Shown: positions 18,805 through 28,728 of the stretch, piece after piece
How positions within the stretch are numbered: the first letter of the stretch is position 1
Layout: each line of letters opens with the position of its first letter
Source of the DNA: Chrysophaeum taylorii
Taxonomy: Eukaryota > Sar > Pelagophyceae > Pelagomonadales > Pelagomonadaceae
Assembly: GCA_029834535.1 (NCBI GenBank)
Contig: JAQMWT010000537.1
Span: forward strand, 1 to 60,000
Length of the DNA stretch: 60,000 bases
Direction: 5' to 3'
Position numbers and translations under genes: made by a program
The notes under the pieces: model-generated
Seen by the model: the letters and a program-made list of their open reading frames with translations, nothing else
Databases searched by the model: none
What the model was told of the DNA's origin: nothing

Positions 18805-19143
18805 GTCGAGCACCTCGATTTTCGCGCTGCTCCTGTCGACTTCCTTACTCCCACCGGACCTCTCTCGACCTAGTGGCGCGTCCGCCGTGCTCTAATTGCG
18901 TCTCCTTCTCATTTTTCGCATGTACATGGCCATTCACATGCCGCGTAATTTTTGGGGTTTCGGACCCAGGCTGTCAAGACACAGTCCGTCGAAACTCTTA
19001 CAGACCAGAGCATTTGCTGCCTCGGGAGGGTCGGGGGGACTGTTGGGGCCATCTTTGGTCGCGTCGGCGGCGTCGCTGGTGTCGAGGGCTGCGCGCTACG
19101 TCCCACACAAAAAAGGGTAATTTTTGGTGACCAGCCGCCTGTA

Positions 19144-19729
19144 ATTAATACTGTGGACTAATAAAGGTTAAGGTCCGAGTTCCTACATTCTTGGACGTAG
19201 GAGCCGTCGTAGAGACTCGTAAGACGGGACCGTGCTCCCGCTCCTGGCCTCTCACAATGCCGCGGCCGCGATCTTTTGCCCTGGAGAGATGTACGTGATA
19301 GCTCTCGCCGGAAAAGAGGTCTCGTAGCAAAAGACTTAGGCAACGACCGATCTACGCGCGTCGATTGCTGTTGCTTTTGGGCGTCAACGCGCTCTAGTCC
19401 TCCAGGCTGGCAACGTCACCATCAATAATCCAACTGTGCATCGCGACGGAGCTGGTCTTTGGGCCAAGCGGCTAGAGTTTAAGGCGAAGATAATAGCGTT
19501 TGGCTTCCTTTCTGGAACAAACAACTGGACCCTGGCGAACAGCTCCCATCGGGGAGGCAGCTCGAGGATGATCATGCAGAGCACAGACTCCACCCCACAA
19601 AATAACAGTCCTCTTACCACCACGCCCTCCATTTTTTGGTGCATACTACCGACTGCAGTCCTCCTGCAAAGTGCATCTACCTCCGACACACCACACCGTA
19701 ATGTCCCTCCTTTCTAGTGATGCTACGTT
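19144..19729. other. No recognisable gene
   Basis: No frame longer than about 100 codons looks like protein. A small inverted repeat TCCTAC..GTAGGA lies near 19185-19205. I see nothing else. Confidence 0.5.
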
Positions 19730-20176
19730 ACGGTCTTTTACTTGAGTCACTGACCGGCAGCCGGGAGCGCAGCGATAGCTCCGCAGCGCTCCTGATGAAC
19801 TTGACGAACAAGCTCCAGCGCTCGATTCAGGTCGCCGAACTGATCGGGGATCACCGTCGCCTCGCCAGCCGTGCTCTGGTCGAAGATCTCGTACGCGCTG
19901 AGCCTCCACTTCTCCGTCTAGCCGCCGCGTTTGACGCGAACCTGGTTGGTCGCGATCCCCTTGCCGTCGAGCGGCCCGCATCCGTGTCCACGATACCGCC
20001 GTGAAGTCCGAGCGACGCTCTGTCCTCCGGGCCTTGAAAGGTCGGTGATGAGGCGACGGCGGCCCCTCCGAAGCCGAGTCGTCATCATCGCCGCCATTGC
20101 ACAACAGTTCGAACAACGCTTTGCACTCCTTGAGGTGCTGGGCGTGCGTCGCCGCAGCCAAGGTCACGAAGTCCAT
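19730..20176 (-). pseudogene. Relic ORF of unknown family
   Basis: Read on the minus strand, two frames join near 19920: DFVTLAAATHAQHLKECKAL from the first, then KWRLSAYEIFDQSTAGEATV followed by FGDLNRALELVRQVHQER from another. The second part has normal protein composition and helices. An in-frame stop and a frameshift show decay. I do not recognise it; it may be the tail of another transposon ORF. Confidence 0.4.
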
Positions 20177-20210
20177 CGTGTAGCTGGTGGGGGGAATGGA
20201 GTCGGGGTCC

Positions 20211-20281
20211 TATAGTTTTTCTCTCTCTCTCCAAAACTAAAGACACCCTCTTTAGCCGAGGGAGAGAGAGAGAAAACTATA
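20211..20281. repeat. 71-bp hairpin with CT/GA arms
   Basis: TATAGTTTTTCTCTCTCTCT plus CC at the left pairs with GGAGAGAGAGAGAAAACTAT plus A at the right, with one T unpaired. The loop is about 28 bases. It could be a tiny MITE or a cruciform-forming remnant. Confidence 0.8.
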
Positions 20282-20287
20282 TCTTAA

Positions 20288-20395
20288 CTACTAATCGACA
20301 GATGTTTGTTTGTCTGTTTGTCTGTCTTTAAATGTCGACTGCTAAGAGGGGGGTGTGTGTGGGGAGCATGAAGAATGTGGGTTGTCTGTCCCTCG
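20288..20395 (-). repeat. 5'-truncated 3' end of the non-LTR element
   Basis: On the plus strand: CTACTAATCGACAGATG, then GTTT/GTCT tetranucleotides, GTCTTTAAATGTCGACTGCT, AAGAGGGGGGTGTGTGTGGG and GCATGAAGAATGTGGGT. This is the reverse of the D1 3' end at 11745-11896. Confidence 0.75.
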
Positions 20396-20439
20396 ATTTA
20401 GGGTAAGGATCAGGTAGGCCCGAGAGTAAGGATCAGGTA

Positions 20440-21030
20440 GGCGCGAGAGCCAGACGGTGATCCTCCAAGCCGTCTACGGCGACCTCGCAGACTATTTCCA
20501 CGAGCCGCGGCGGCTCTTTCAGCGCGCCATTCTCACGCCCCGTCGAAACGATGTTGTCGATGCTGACAACGCGCGCATGACCGCGGCCTTTTTTTCCCGG
20601 AGACGAGGCGTCGGATTTCTTTTCGGCCGACTAGGCTGGGTCGGAAGACGACGCCTCGCTCTTTACAGTAGAGTTTCCAACTCCCTGACAACCAACGGGA
20701 TGCTGACTTTGAGCGCGAGCTTAGGGTCTTCGAAACCTCGACCCGCCGCACGGCCACTGCAACGGTACCAGATACATGATCGATCGTGTCGTTGTCACCG
20801 AGGCTCCTCCACCGAGGCTCCTCCAACCTGTATCCCTTAAGGCCCGCCTACGCCAAACGATCAACAAGAGCCAGGGCCAGACGCCCCGCGAGGTCGGCGT
20901 CCTCTTGGCGAAGCCCGTCTTCTGCCACGTCCAGCTCTACGTGGCTCTCTGTCTATCGGCAACCCCGAGGATATCCTCTTATTGGTCGACGACTCCACCC
21001 TACTCCACACGTGCTGCGCAATACCGATAA
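20440..21030 (+). pseudogene. PIF1/Helitron-type helicase, C-terminal end (frameshifted)
   Basis: PIF1-family helicases unwind DNA and form the helicase half of Helitron Rep-Hel proteins. Visible pieces are ILQAVYGDLADYF, AILTPRRNDVVDADNARMT (the ILTPxNxxVDxxN block), then in another frame TATGTRYMIDRVVVTE and QTINKSQGQTPREVGVLL...VFCHVQLYVALC. The last is the motif V-VI signature INKSQGQT...QLYVALSR. At least two frame changes separate them. The ATPase Walker A/B part is missing, so this is a tail fragment only. Confidence 0.75.
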
Positions 21031-21054
21031 GCCCCCTCCCGGCGTCTACACGCG

Positions 21055-21385
21055 CACTATAGGTTAACTTACTGGGACCAGGTGAACTTACTGGGGTTTG
21101 AGATTGGGACTAGGTGAACTGAGTGACCAGGTGAAGCTGGGACCAGGTGAACATACTGGGGTTTTTAGAGTAAAGTTTTTAGAGTAAACTCAAAGGTTGG
21201 CGGCGCGTGCGGATCAAGGCAGCTTAGATTGGCGGAGGCGAGAGCGACGAGCTCAAAGGAGTTGGTGTGAGCTAGGTGAACTTACTGACCAGGTGAACTT
21301 ATACGAAACTTTCTGGGACCAGGTGAACTTACTGGGGTTAGAGATTGGGAGTAGGTGAACTTACTGGCCTGCACTTGTTTTTCAA
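21055..21385 (+). repeat. AGGTGAACTTACTG word array (unit 1)
   Basis: The word AGGTGAACTTACTG or a near copy recurs about eight times at irregular 20-50 base spacing, with linkers GGGACC, GGGGTTTGAGATTGGGACT and GAGTGACC. The same array follows every helicase fragment in the window. Confidence 0.85.
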
Positions 21386-21653
21386 AATCGAGTCTTTAAA
21401 ACGGGTCACGAGACTACCAATTATAGGTTAACGGCATTCCTTTAATTTAGAGATCGGTCAAGTTGGTCAATTTCTTTCAAGTTTGCTCGATTTGATGTAT
21501 GTTTAAGGAAAAATTCACAAGTTTGATCACATTCAATAGAAGTTTGATCAGTTAAGTTTGGTCACTCCGAAGTTGCATTAAGTTTGATCAACCAGCCCTT
21601 CAAGTTTGATTAATAACCTTGTAAGTTTGGTCAACAAGTCTGATCACTACTCC

Positions 21654-22535
21654 TTAAACTTCCGCGGTATTGACAAAACTTTGGCTTTTAAAATCAAACT
21701 TGAGGAGGCTTTTTAAGGGGGCGCGTGAGCGCTTTTGGAGCGAAAATGCTTTTAAAACGAGAGCTATGTCGTGCAGCTCCGCAGAATCTACCGTGGCGTT
21801 ACACGCGCGGCATGGGCACCTCCCCATGACCGCCTTAGAAGGAGATCCGAAGACACCGCGGCGATACGCAAGGAGAGCGGGCAGCGACGCGCGGCCTCGA
21901 GAGCAGATTCCCACGGCTTGGCGTACTAAAGCTGGGCCCATTCTCGTACCTTCCATCGTTCGTAGAAGCCACCCAAACCACGACTCACTACGGTGGTGTT
22001 GCCGTGGTCGTACGCCATTCTTCAGCAAGAAGCGGACATCGGCCACCTGACGTACATGGTCTGCGTGAGACGGATCACCCCATTCTGCATCCCAAAATCC
22101 GAGAGGGAGAGCGTCTTTGATAATCGACTCTGGGTCGAGAACGCGAAACTCGACGACCTCAAGAAACTGTGCGAGCAACGCCCCTGGCGCACCCGAAGAT
22201 TGTAGTCCCACACTTGTGCGGGACCGTACAGGACCACGCTCAGGAGTTCCTCGCCGTCGCGTACCCGATCCGGAGTTGGCCGTCCAGCTTGGACATGGGA
22301 CGGCAACGCGAACACGTGCCGTTACGCCTGCATAAACAACTCGCACGACCGTAAGTGAACACCTCCTTGTCCTTCTCCTCCTCGAGCATCTCGACAACCC
22401 CGCCCCGCCGCAAGATCTCCCGCTGCTGCTGCACCGTCGAGCACCGTACGAGAAAGTCGGCAAATACAAGCTGCGGCGCGAAGGGATGTCAAGACGTCGA
22501 CAGCCTCGCTCCGGAAGATCGCTGACACCACCCAT
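21654..22535 (-). pseudogene. Conserved transposon-associated protein of unknown function, copy 2
   Basis: The last 150 residues (FRVLDPESIIKDALPLGFWD onward) match copy 1 at 16225-16742 through the RPRQ.HH.ES block, L.AYRR and GRCPCRAC, and then extend further with ALVLKAFSLQKRSRAPLKSL-like text. The upstream half reads as low-complexity Arg/Ser and is probably out of frame; an alternate frame gives AFALPSHVQAGR... with little sense. It is therefore a decayed 3' portion. Confidence 0.5.
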
Positions 22536-22619
22536 GCAATTCTAACCCAGTCATCAGTCCGAGTCTCAAATATGACAAGTTTGATGTGATTGTTCCAATT
22601 TGATCACACCAAATAGAAT

Positions 22620-22672
22620 CAGCCTGGCTCCCATGCCCGGGAGAGGTCCGAAGTTAGTTAGTTAGTTAGTTA
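22620..22672 (+). repeat. SINE-like retroposon, 5'-truncated 53-bp copy with 18-bp target duplication
   Basis: Contains GCCTGGCTCCCATGCCCGGG, AGAGGTCCGAAG and a (TTAG)n tail, as in the full copies. It is flanked by GATCACACCAAATAGAAT at 22602-22619 and again at 22673-22690, a perfect 18-bp duplication. Confidence 0.9.
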
Positions 22673-22770
22673 GATCACACCAAATAGAATGCCTCCAAGT
22701 TTGACCACACACGCGCATCAACATGCGAATACTCGCAGAACAACATCCACAAACAAGGCCTGCGTAAGAC

Positions 22771-23540
22771 AACGCTGATACCACGCTGTTTCGTCGCCCA
22801 AGATTATTCGGATGCGCCTTATTAGTTCGATGTTCATGACAGACTACAGCGAACGATCCCGGTTCGTCATCGTGCCTTTAGCGGATGACATTGTTGAAGA
22901 CGTCTATCAAACGCATATGCCGAGAAGAGCCGCCTGACTTGCCCTCCATAAAGCCCTTGATGAGGACCGACACAGCCTCGCAGAAGTGCTTCGCGCGATA
23001 GCTGGATCTTTGTCGGCAGGAAGGTTCGGAGCAGGTGTGCCTTTTAGCACACGTGACGGTATTGTCTACTTGCACATCACAACGAGCAGCACGCACATCA
23101 AAGCTGCATCTTGCATATAGCACTTGAACGACAGCGCTGTCGCGCTGTAGACCATGTTGTACACGCCGTCAACTTGCCGCCCGTGTCAAACATCATCTGC
23201 TGCAAGTCGGCCTCGAGAACACACATGCTGAACTTGGCATCTTGGTTAGATCGAGAAAAGTGGAGCATCGTATTTGCGCGCTCTGAGCTGCGACAGCGTA
23301 CTCGGCGATCTCTCATAGTCGTTTACCTTCGTCTGGGCACGCGACTTCTTGTTTTCTTTCTCGGCGTCGTGGTCAACCGACGTCGGCGTGTTACCACCAC
23401 GCGACCTGAGCGACGAAACCCGCATCGATACCGAGCTCCTCGTCGTTCGTTTCGAAGTCGAAGGACGCTCCGGAGTCACAGCGCGACATGCAGAAGCGCT
23501 GAAAGCTTGATCACGGCGGCCCTAATAATTGTCTTTAAAG
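22771..23540 (-). other. Unassigned sequence with weak minus-strand coding look
   Basis: On the minus strand 22878-23123 reads VLYARCSFDVRAARCDVQVD, YRAKHFCEAVSVLIKGFMEG, and 23400-23480 reads FDFETNDEELGIDAGFVAQV. These look like protein but have stops and frame changes between them. The family is unknown; it may be the front part of the MULE 2 relic or of another transposon. Confidence 0.3.
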
Positions 23541-23544
23541 GTCG

Positions 23545-24314
23545 ACAAGTGCAGGCCAGTAAGTTCACCCCAATCTCAAACCCCAGTAAGTTCACGTGGT
23601 CCCAGTAAGTTCACCTATAGTGCGTGTGTAGACGCCGGAAAGGGGGCTTATCGGTATTGCGCAGCACGTGTGGGGTAGGGTGGAGTCGTCGACCCAGATG
23701 AGTATATCTCCTCGGGGATGCCGATCGACAGAGAGCCACGTAGAGCTGGACGTGGCAGAAGACGGGCTTCGCCAAGAGGACGCCGACCTCGCGGGGCGTC
23801 TGGCCCTGGCTCTTGGTGATCGTTTGGCGTCGGCGGGCCTTACGAGATACAGGTTGGAGGAGCCTCGGTGACAACGACACGATCGATCATGTATCTGGTA
23901 CCGTTGCAGTGGCCGTGCGACGGGTCGAGGTTGCGAAGACTTTAAGCTCGCGATCAAAGTCAGCATGCCGTTGGTTGTCAGGGAGTTGAAAACTCTACTG
24001 TAAAGAGCGAGGCGTCGGCTTCCGACCCAGCCTAGTCAGCCGAAAAGAACTCCGACGCCTCGTCTCCGGGAAAAAAAGGCCGCGGTCATGCGCGCGTTGT
24101 CAGCATCGACAACATCGTTTCGACGGGGCGTGAGAATGGCGCGCTGAAAGAGCCGCCGCGGGTCGTGGAAATAGTCTGCGAGGTCGCCGTAGACGGCTTG
24201 GAGGATCACTGTCTGGCTCTCGCGCCTACCTGATCCTTACTCTCGCGCCTACCTGATCCTTACCCTAAATCGAGGGACAGACAGACAGACAAACAAACAT
24301 CTGTCGATTAGTAG
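23545..24314 (-). mobile_element. PIF1-helicase repeat unit 2 (tandem array)
   Basis: Left edge ACAAGTGCAGGCCAGTAAGT, a short AAGTTCACC word cluster, then the helicase tail on the minus strand (about 23640-24215: INKSQGQT-like ITKSQGQT, QLYVAL, AILTPRRNDVVDADNAR). It closes with CCCTAAATCGAGGGACAGAC, tetranucleotides, and CATCTGTCGATTAGTAG at 24298-24314. The next unit starts 6 bases later. Confidence 0.75.
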
Positions 24315-24320
24315 TTAAGA

Positions 24321-25340
24321 CAAGTGCAGGCCAGTAAGTTCGCCAGTAAGTTCACCTAGTCCCAATCTCTAACCCCAGTAAGTTCACCTGGTCCCAGTAA
24401 GTTCACCTGGTCAGTAAGTTCACCTAGTCCAAATCTCTAACCCCAGTAAGTTCGGCGTAATCCCACTGTGCTCACACCACTCCTTCGAGCTCGTCGCTGT
24501 CGCCTCCGCCAATCTAAGCTGCTTCGATCCGCACACGCCGCTAACCTTTCAGTTTACTCTAAAACCCTCAGTAAGCTCACCTGGTCCCAAGTTCACCTGG
24601 TCACTATATTCACCTAGTCCCAATCTCAAACCCCGTAAGTTCACGTGGTCCCAGTAAGTTCACCTACAGTGCGCGTGTAGACGCCGGGAGGGGGCTTATC
24701 GGTATTGCGCAGCACGTGTGGGGTAGGGTGGAGTCGTCGACTCAGAAGAGCATATCCTCGGGGTTGCCGATCGACAGAGAGCCACGTAGAGCTGTGGCAG
24801 AAGACGGGCTTGGGAAAGAGGACGCCGACCTCGCGGGGCGTCTGGTCCTGGCTCTTGTTGATCGTTTGGCGTAGGCGGGCCTTAAGGGATACAGGTTGGA
24901 GGAGCCTCGGTGACAACGACACGATCGATCATGTATCTGGTACCGTTGCAGTGACCGTGCGACGGGTCAAGGTTGCGAAGACTTTAAGCTCGCGATCAAT
25001 GTCAGCATGCCGTTGGTTGTCAGGGAGTTGAAAACTCGACTCTCGAGAGCGAGGCGTCGTCTTCCGACCCAACCTAGTCGGCCGAAAAGAACTCCGACGC
25101 CTCGTCTCCGGGAAAAAAAGGCCGCGGTCATGCGCGCGTTGTCAGCATCGACAACATCGTTTCGACGGGGCGTGAGAATGGCGCGCTGAAAGAGCCGCCG
25201 CGGGTCGTGGAAATAGTCTGCGAGGTCGCCGTAGACGGCTTGGAGGATCACTGTCTGGCTCGCGGGCCAACCTGTCTGGCTCTCGCGCCTACCTGATCCT
25301 TACCCTAAATCGAGGGACAAACAAACAAACAAACAAACAA

Positions 25341-25372
<32 letters not shown>

Positions 25373-25390
25373 CCATCTGTCGATTAGTAG
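24321..25390 (-). mobile_element. PIF1-helicase repeat unit 3 (tandem array)
   Basis: Same layout as unit 2 with a longer AAGTTCACC array (24325-24665). The helicase tail lies at 24660-25251, where INKSQDQT replaces INKSQGQT, with the ILTPRRNDVVDADNAR block near 25150. A (CAAA)n(CAGA)n tract follows at 25318-25373 and the 17-mer at 25374-25390. Confidence 0.75.
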
Positions 25391-25429
25391 TTAAGACTGC
25401 TAAGAGGGGGGTTTTGTCTTTAAATGTCG

Positions 25430-26497
25430 ACAAGTGCAGGCCAGTAAGTTCACCTAGTCCCAATCTCTAGCCCCAGTAAGTTCACCTGGTCAGTAAGTTC
25501 ACCTAGTCCCAATATCTAACCCAAGTAAGTTCACCTGGCCCCAGTAAGTTCACCTGGTAGTAAGTTCACCTAGTCCAAATCTCTAACCCCAGTAAGTTCG
25601 GCGTAAACCCACTCGTGCTCACACCACTCCTTCGAGCTCGTCGCTCTCGCCTCCGCCAATCTAAGCTGCTTTGATCCGCACACGCCGCTAATCTTTGAGT
25701 TTACTCTAAAACCCCCAGTAAGTTCACCTGGCCCCAGTATTAGGCAGTAAGTTCACCTGGTCACTATATTCACCTAGTCCCAATCTCAAACCCCAGTAAG
25801 TTCACCTGGTCCCAGTAAGTTCACCTACAGTGCGCGTGTAGACGCCGGGAGGGGGCTTATCGGTATTGCGGAGCACGTGTGGGGTAGGGTGGAGTCGTCG
25901 ACTCAGAAGAGCACATTCTCGTGTCGTCGACTCAGAAGAGCATATTCTCGTGGTTGCCGATCGACAGAGAGCCACGTAGAGCTGGACGTGACAGAAGACG
26001 GGCTTGTGGGCAAGAGGACGCCGACCTCGCGGGGCGTCTGGCCCTGGCTCTTGTTGATCGTTTGGCGTAGGCGGGCCTTAAGGGATACAGGTTGGAGGAG
26101 CCTCGGTGACAACGACACGATCGATCATGTATCTGGTACCGTTGCAGTGGCCGTGCGACGGGTCGAGGTTGCGAAGACTTTAAGCTCGCGATCAAAGTCA
26201 GCATGCCGTTGGTTGTCAGGGAGTTGAAAACTCGACTGTAAAGAGCGAGGCGTCGTCTTCCGACCCAACCTAGTCGGCCGAAAAGAACTCCGACGCCTCG
26301 TCTCCGGGAAAAAAAGGCCGCGGTCATGCGCGCGTTGTCAGCATCGACAACATCGTTTCGACGGGGCGTGAGAATGGCGCGCTGAAAGAGCCGCCGCGGG
26401 TCGTGGAAATAGTCTGCGAGGTCGCCGTAGACGGCTTGGAGGATCACTGTCTGGCTCGCGGGCCTACATGATCCTTACCCTAAATAGGGGGACAAAC
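25430..26497 (-). mobile_element. PIF1-helicase repeat unit 4 (tandem array)
   Basis: Begins ACAAGTGCAGGCCAGTAAGT again; the word array is at 25435-25830 and the helicase tail at 25870-26447. A 30-bp segment with GTCGTCGACTCAGAAGAGCA is duplicated at 25895-25950. It ends in CCCTAAATAGGGGGACAAAC, joined to a plus-strand non-LTR 3' end at 26498. Confidence 0.75.
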
Positions 26498-26793
<296 letters not shown>

Positions 26794-26960
26794 CATCTGT
26801 CGATTAGTAGTTAGGACTGCTAAGAGGGGGGCGTGTGTGGGGAGCATGAACACAAACAAACAAACAAACAAACATCTGTCGATTAGTAGTTAGGACTGCT
26901 AAGAGGGGGGTGTGTGTGGGGAGCATGAAGGATGTGGGTGGGTTTGTGGGGCAGGAGTTT
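26794..26960 (-). repeat. Two nested 3' ends of the non-LTR element
   Basis: CATCTGTCGATTAGTAG (26794-26810) is followed by GGACTGCTAAGAGGGGGGCG and GTGTGGGGAGCATGAACACA. A (CAAA)n run and a second 17-mer (26873-26889) follow, with the same UTR again to 26960, now extended by GAAGGATGTGGGTGGG. Confidence 0.75.
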
Positions 26961-27103
26961 TGTCAGTGAACCCTTATGTTTTGCTCTCTATCAGGACAAG
27001 TTTAGTCAACCAAGATACGGATTGACCAAACTTAAGTGACCAAACTTGTTGAGGGTTTACGGTGACCAAACCTATATGGTGGTTGGAAACTTGACTTCTC
27101 TTT
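26961..27103. repeat. AAGTTTAGTCA / GACCAAACTT word tract
   Basis: Words ACAAGTTTAGTCAACC, GACCAAACTTAAGTGACC and GTGACCAAACC match the tracts around MULE-like relic 2. There is no coding potential. Confidence 0.5.
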
Positions 27104-27393
27104 ACTACTAATCGACAGATGTTTGTCTGGCTTGGCGGGCGTTTCCGGACGGTCCGTTAAAAGTCTTTGCGAAGACGCGGAAGACCAGAGGGGAGGGAGC
27201 GGGGGAAGAGCCGCGAAGCCCAACGTTCGCGGCATTTTCAAACCAAAGTATAGGGTGGGGATACGTGCGACGACAAAGCCAAAGCCGAGCCAAACGCCCG
27301 ACGACCCAAAGTCGTAGGACACGACCAAGTCGTGGACGACCAAGTCGAGGAGGTCGCCAAGTCGAACGCGGGGTGAGTCGACGGACGTAGTCT

Positions 27394-28728
27394 ATGTACG
27401 CGGATCGACGAAACACGAGCGGCGCCGCGGTTCCCAGCGGAACCATCGGGAGCGCAGGAATGTCTGGAGACCGCGACCGAGCTCGAACGAACGCGATTCG
27501 CCACTTCAATGCTTTCGCCAACGGCAAAGGCGACCGGCCCCGGGGCCCCTTCAGCGATGTGGACGTTGCGGTCTTGGCGGCGCCCAGGGTTTGGGAACGC
27601 TTCGCCTTCTATCTCGTCGAGGAAACGAGCCTCGGAACGACGAGCATCCTCGACATTTTGGGCATCGTCCTCCGGGCCGCCAAGACCAGGTTCGACGTTC
27701 GGGGAGCGGCGGCGGACGTCAAAGACTTCTTCGTGTGTCTCAACTCGGATTCGCGCTCGGAATGGGCCGTCTGGTATCGTGGTATACGCCACAACATCCA
27801 GCGCATCAAGTCTCAACGCTCGATGGCGGCGGGCGAAGATGAGGACCACACGGCTCCAGCTATCTACCCTTGCCAAATTGACCGCATTGTCCGGGCCTAC
27901 GCTCGGAAGGGCAGCCAGGAATCCGCCAAGCCCATCCACACGATCCACGGCCTCTGGATGGCAGGGGCTCGATCGAGCGAGCCCAGGTGGATGGCGCTAG
28001 GAAACGTGGGACGCTTCGACGTCCAGTTCAACGCGTGGTTCATCACGGTGCCGCAGTCCAAGGTCTCGAAGACCAAGCTCACTGCCTGGATCGCGGGGAA
28101 CGGGTGGGAACGCTGCATTCTTACGTCATTTGCCGACAACCTGGTCCTCAATCGCCTCGAAGTCCAGGAGGACGACGGCACTCGCTGGCTCTTCCCCGAC
28201 CTCGTCAACACCGACAGCTCCGCGAATAGGATCGGGCGATACGTCAAAGACCTGTTGCCGCGTTCCTCAACGGCGGCCCGAGGCTCGCGTACTCGCAGCT
28301 TCGAAACCGTCGAAATTACTGGCGGCGACGACAAGCCTCCCGACAACGCCTCCGCGGCTAGCTTCCGCCACGGTGTCTGCGAGTATCTTGCCGGCTCGTT
28401 GGCCCTCGAGCATTGCGCAATGGTGACGGGACACGAGCTTCGCTCTGTCTCAGCATTCTTCGAATACTTCCGGAAGTTGAACTGCCAAGTCATGCCGGGC
28501 GCAATCATCCTCGCGGGCTGGCGCAAGCCGGCTTGGGGCCAAATACCCCACGGTCCAGTGCCGGCGTCCATCGACGTCATCCTCGCCCTCGGCGTTGACC
28601 CCGACAAGCTCGTCGATGTCATAAAAGTCGTGCTTCAGATCGACACCCAGTACCCCGAAGAATATCAACACGACGGGAAGCTGTGGAGCCTCATCACGGC
28701 GGCCTTCGCCAGCATCGTCATATACTAG
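27394..28728 (+). CDS. Tyrosine recombinase (Crypton-like), 444 residues
   Basis: Tyrosine recombinases cut and rejoin DNA through a covalent Tyr-DNA link. The catalytic set can be placed as Arg193 (MAGARSSEP, box I), a Lys around 223-228 (PQSKVSKTK), Arg325-His326 (ASFRHGVCEYLAG), His347 (VTGHELRSV) and Tyr358 (FFEYFRK). The spacing Arg325-His347-Tyr358 fits the family. The usual first His of HxxR is replaced. The ATG at 27394 is the first in frame after the direct repeat; a second Met at residue 23 is also possible. The ORF ends at TAG 28726-28728, after which the same frame stays open. Confidence 0.65.
   Translation: MYADRRNTSGAAVPSGTIGSAGMSGDRDRARTNAIRHFNAFANGKGDRPRGPFSDVDVAVLAAPRVWERFAFYLVEETSLGTTSILDILGIVLRAAKTRFDVRGAAADVKDFFVCLNSDSRSEWAVWYRGIRHNIQRIKSQRSMAAGEDEDHTAPAIYPCQIDRIVRAYARKGSQESAKPIHTIHGLWMAGARSSEPRWMALGNVGRFDVQFNAWFITVPQSKVSKTKLTAWIAGNGWERCILTSFADNLVLNRLEVQEDDGTRWLFPDLVNTDSSANRIGRYVKDLLPRSSTAARGSRTRSFETVEITGGDDKPPDNASAASFRHGVCEYLAGSLALEHCAMVTGHELRSVSAFFEYFRKLNCQVMPGAIILAGWRKPAWGQIPHGPVPASIDVILALGVDPDKLVDVIKVVLQIDTQYPEEYQHDGKLWSLITAAFASIVIY

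Larger units (their letters stand above)
17721..19141 (+). mobile_element. Tc1/mariner-pogo-like DNA transposon, internally deleted (1421 bp)
   Basis: Perfect 25-bp terminal inverted repeats lie at 17721-17745 and 19117-19141, starting CAGGCGGCTGGTCACCAAAA. Each is flanked outside by TA (17719-17720 and 19142-19143), the target duplication of the Tc1/mariner superfamily. A second partial TIR copy, GTTCACCAAAAATTACC, follows at 17748. Two lysine-rich ORFs fill the interior, but I see no DDE catalytic core. This is probably a deletion derivative. Confidence 0.85.
20396..21390 (+). mobile_element. PIF1-helicase repeat unit 1 (Helitron-like fragment)
   Basis: Starts CCCTCGATTTAGGGTAAGGA, carries a helicase C-terminal fragment to about 21030, and ends in a cluster of AGGTGAACTTACTGG words (21060-21380). 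Units 2-4 on the minus strand and unit 5 at 35425-36304 have the same order. Confidence 0.7.
21391..22770 (-). mobile_element. MULE-like relic 2 with AAGTTTGATCA repeats
   Basis: An ORF related to the MULE 1 accessory protein is flanked on both sides by AT-rich tracts full of CAAGTTTGATCA-like words (21470-21660 and 22570-22710). The same words appear again at 26990-27095. Borders are approximate and no TIR was found. A short SINE piece with an 18-bp target duplication lies in the right tract. Confidence 0.5.

Noticed and set aside
21055..21385. CRISPR-like array
   Set aside because: The repeats are 14-mers with irregular spacing and variable copies, the DNA is eukaryotic, and there are no cas genes.
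22655..22672. Telomere-type (TTAG)n repeat
   Set aside because: Only three or four units, always at the 3' end of the SINE-like element and within target duplications.
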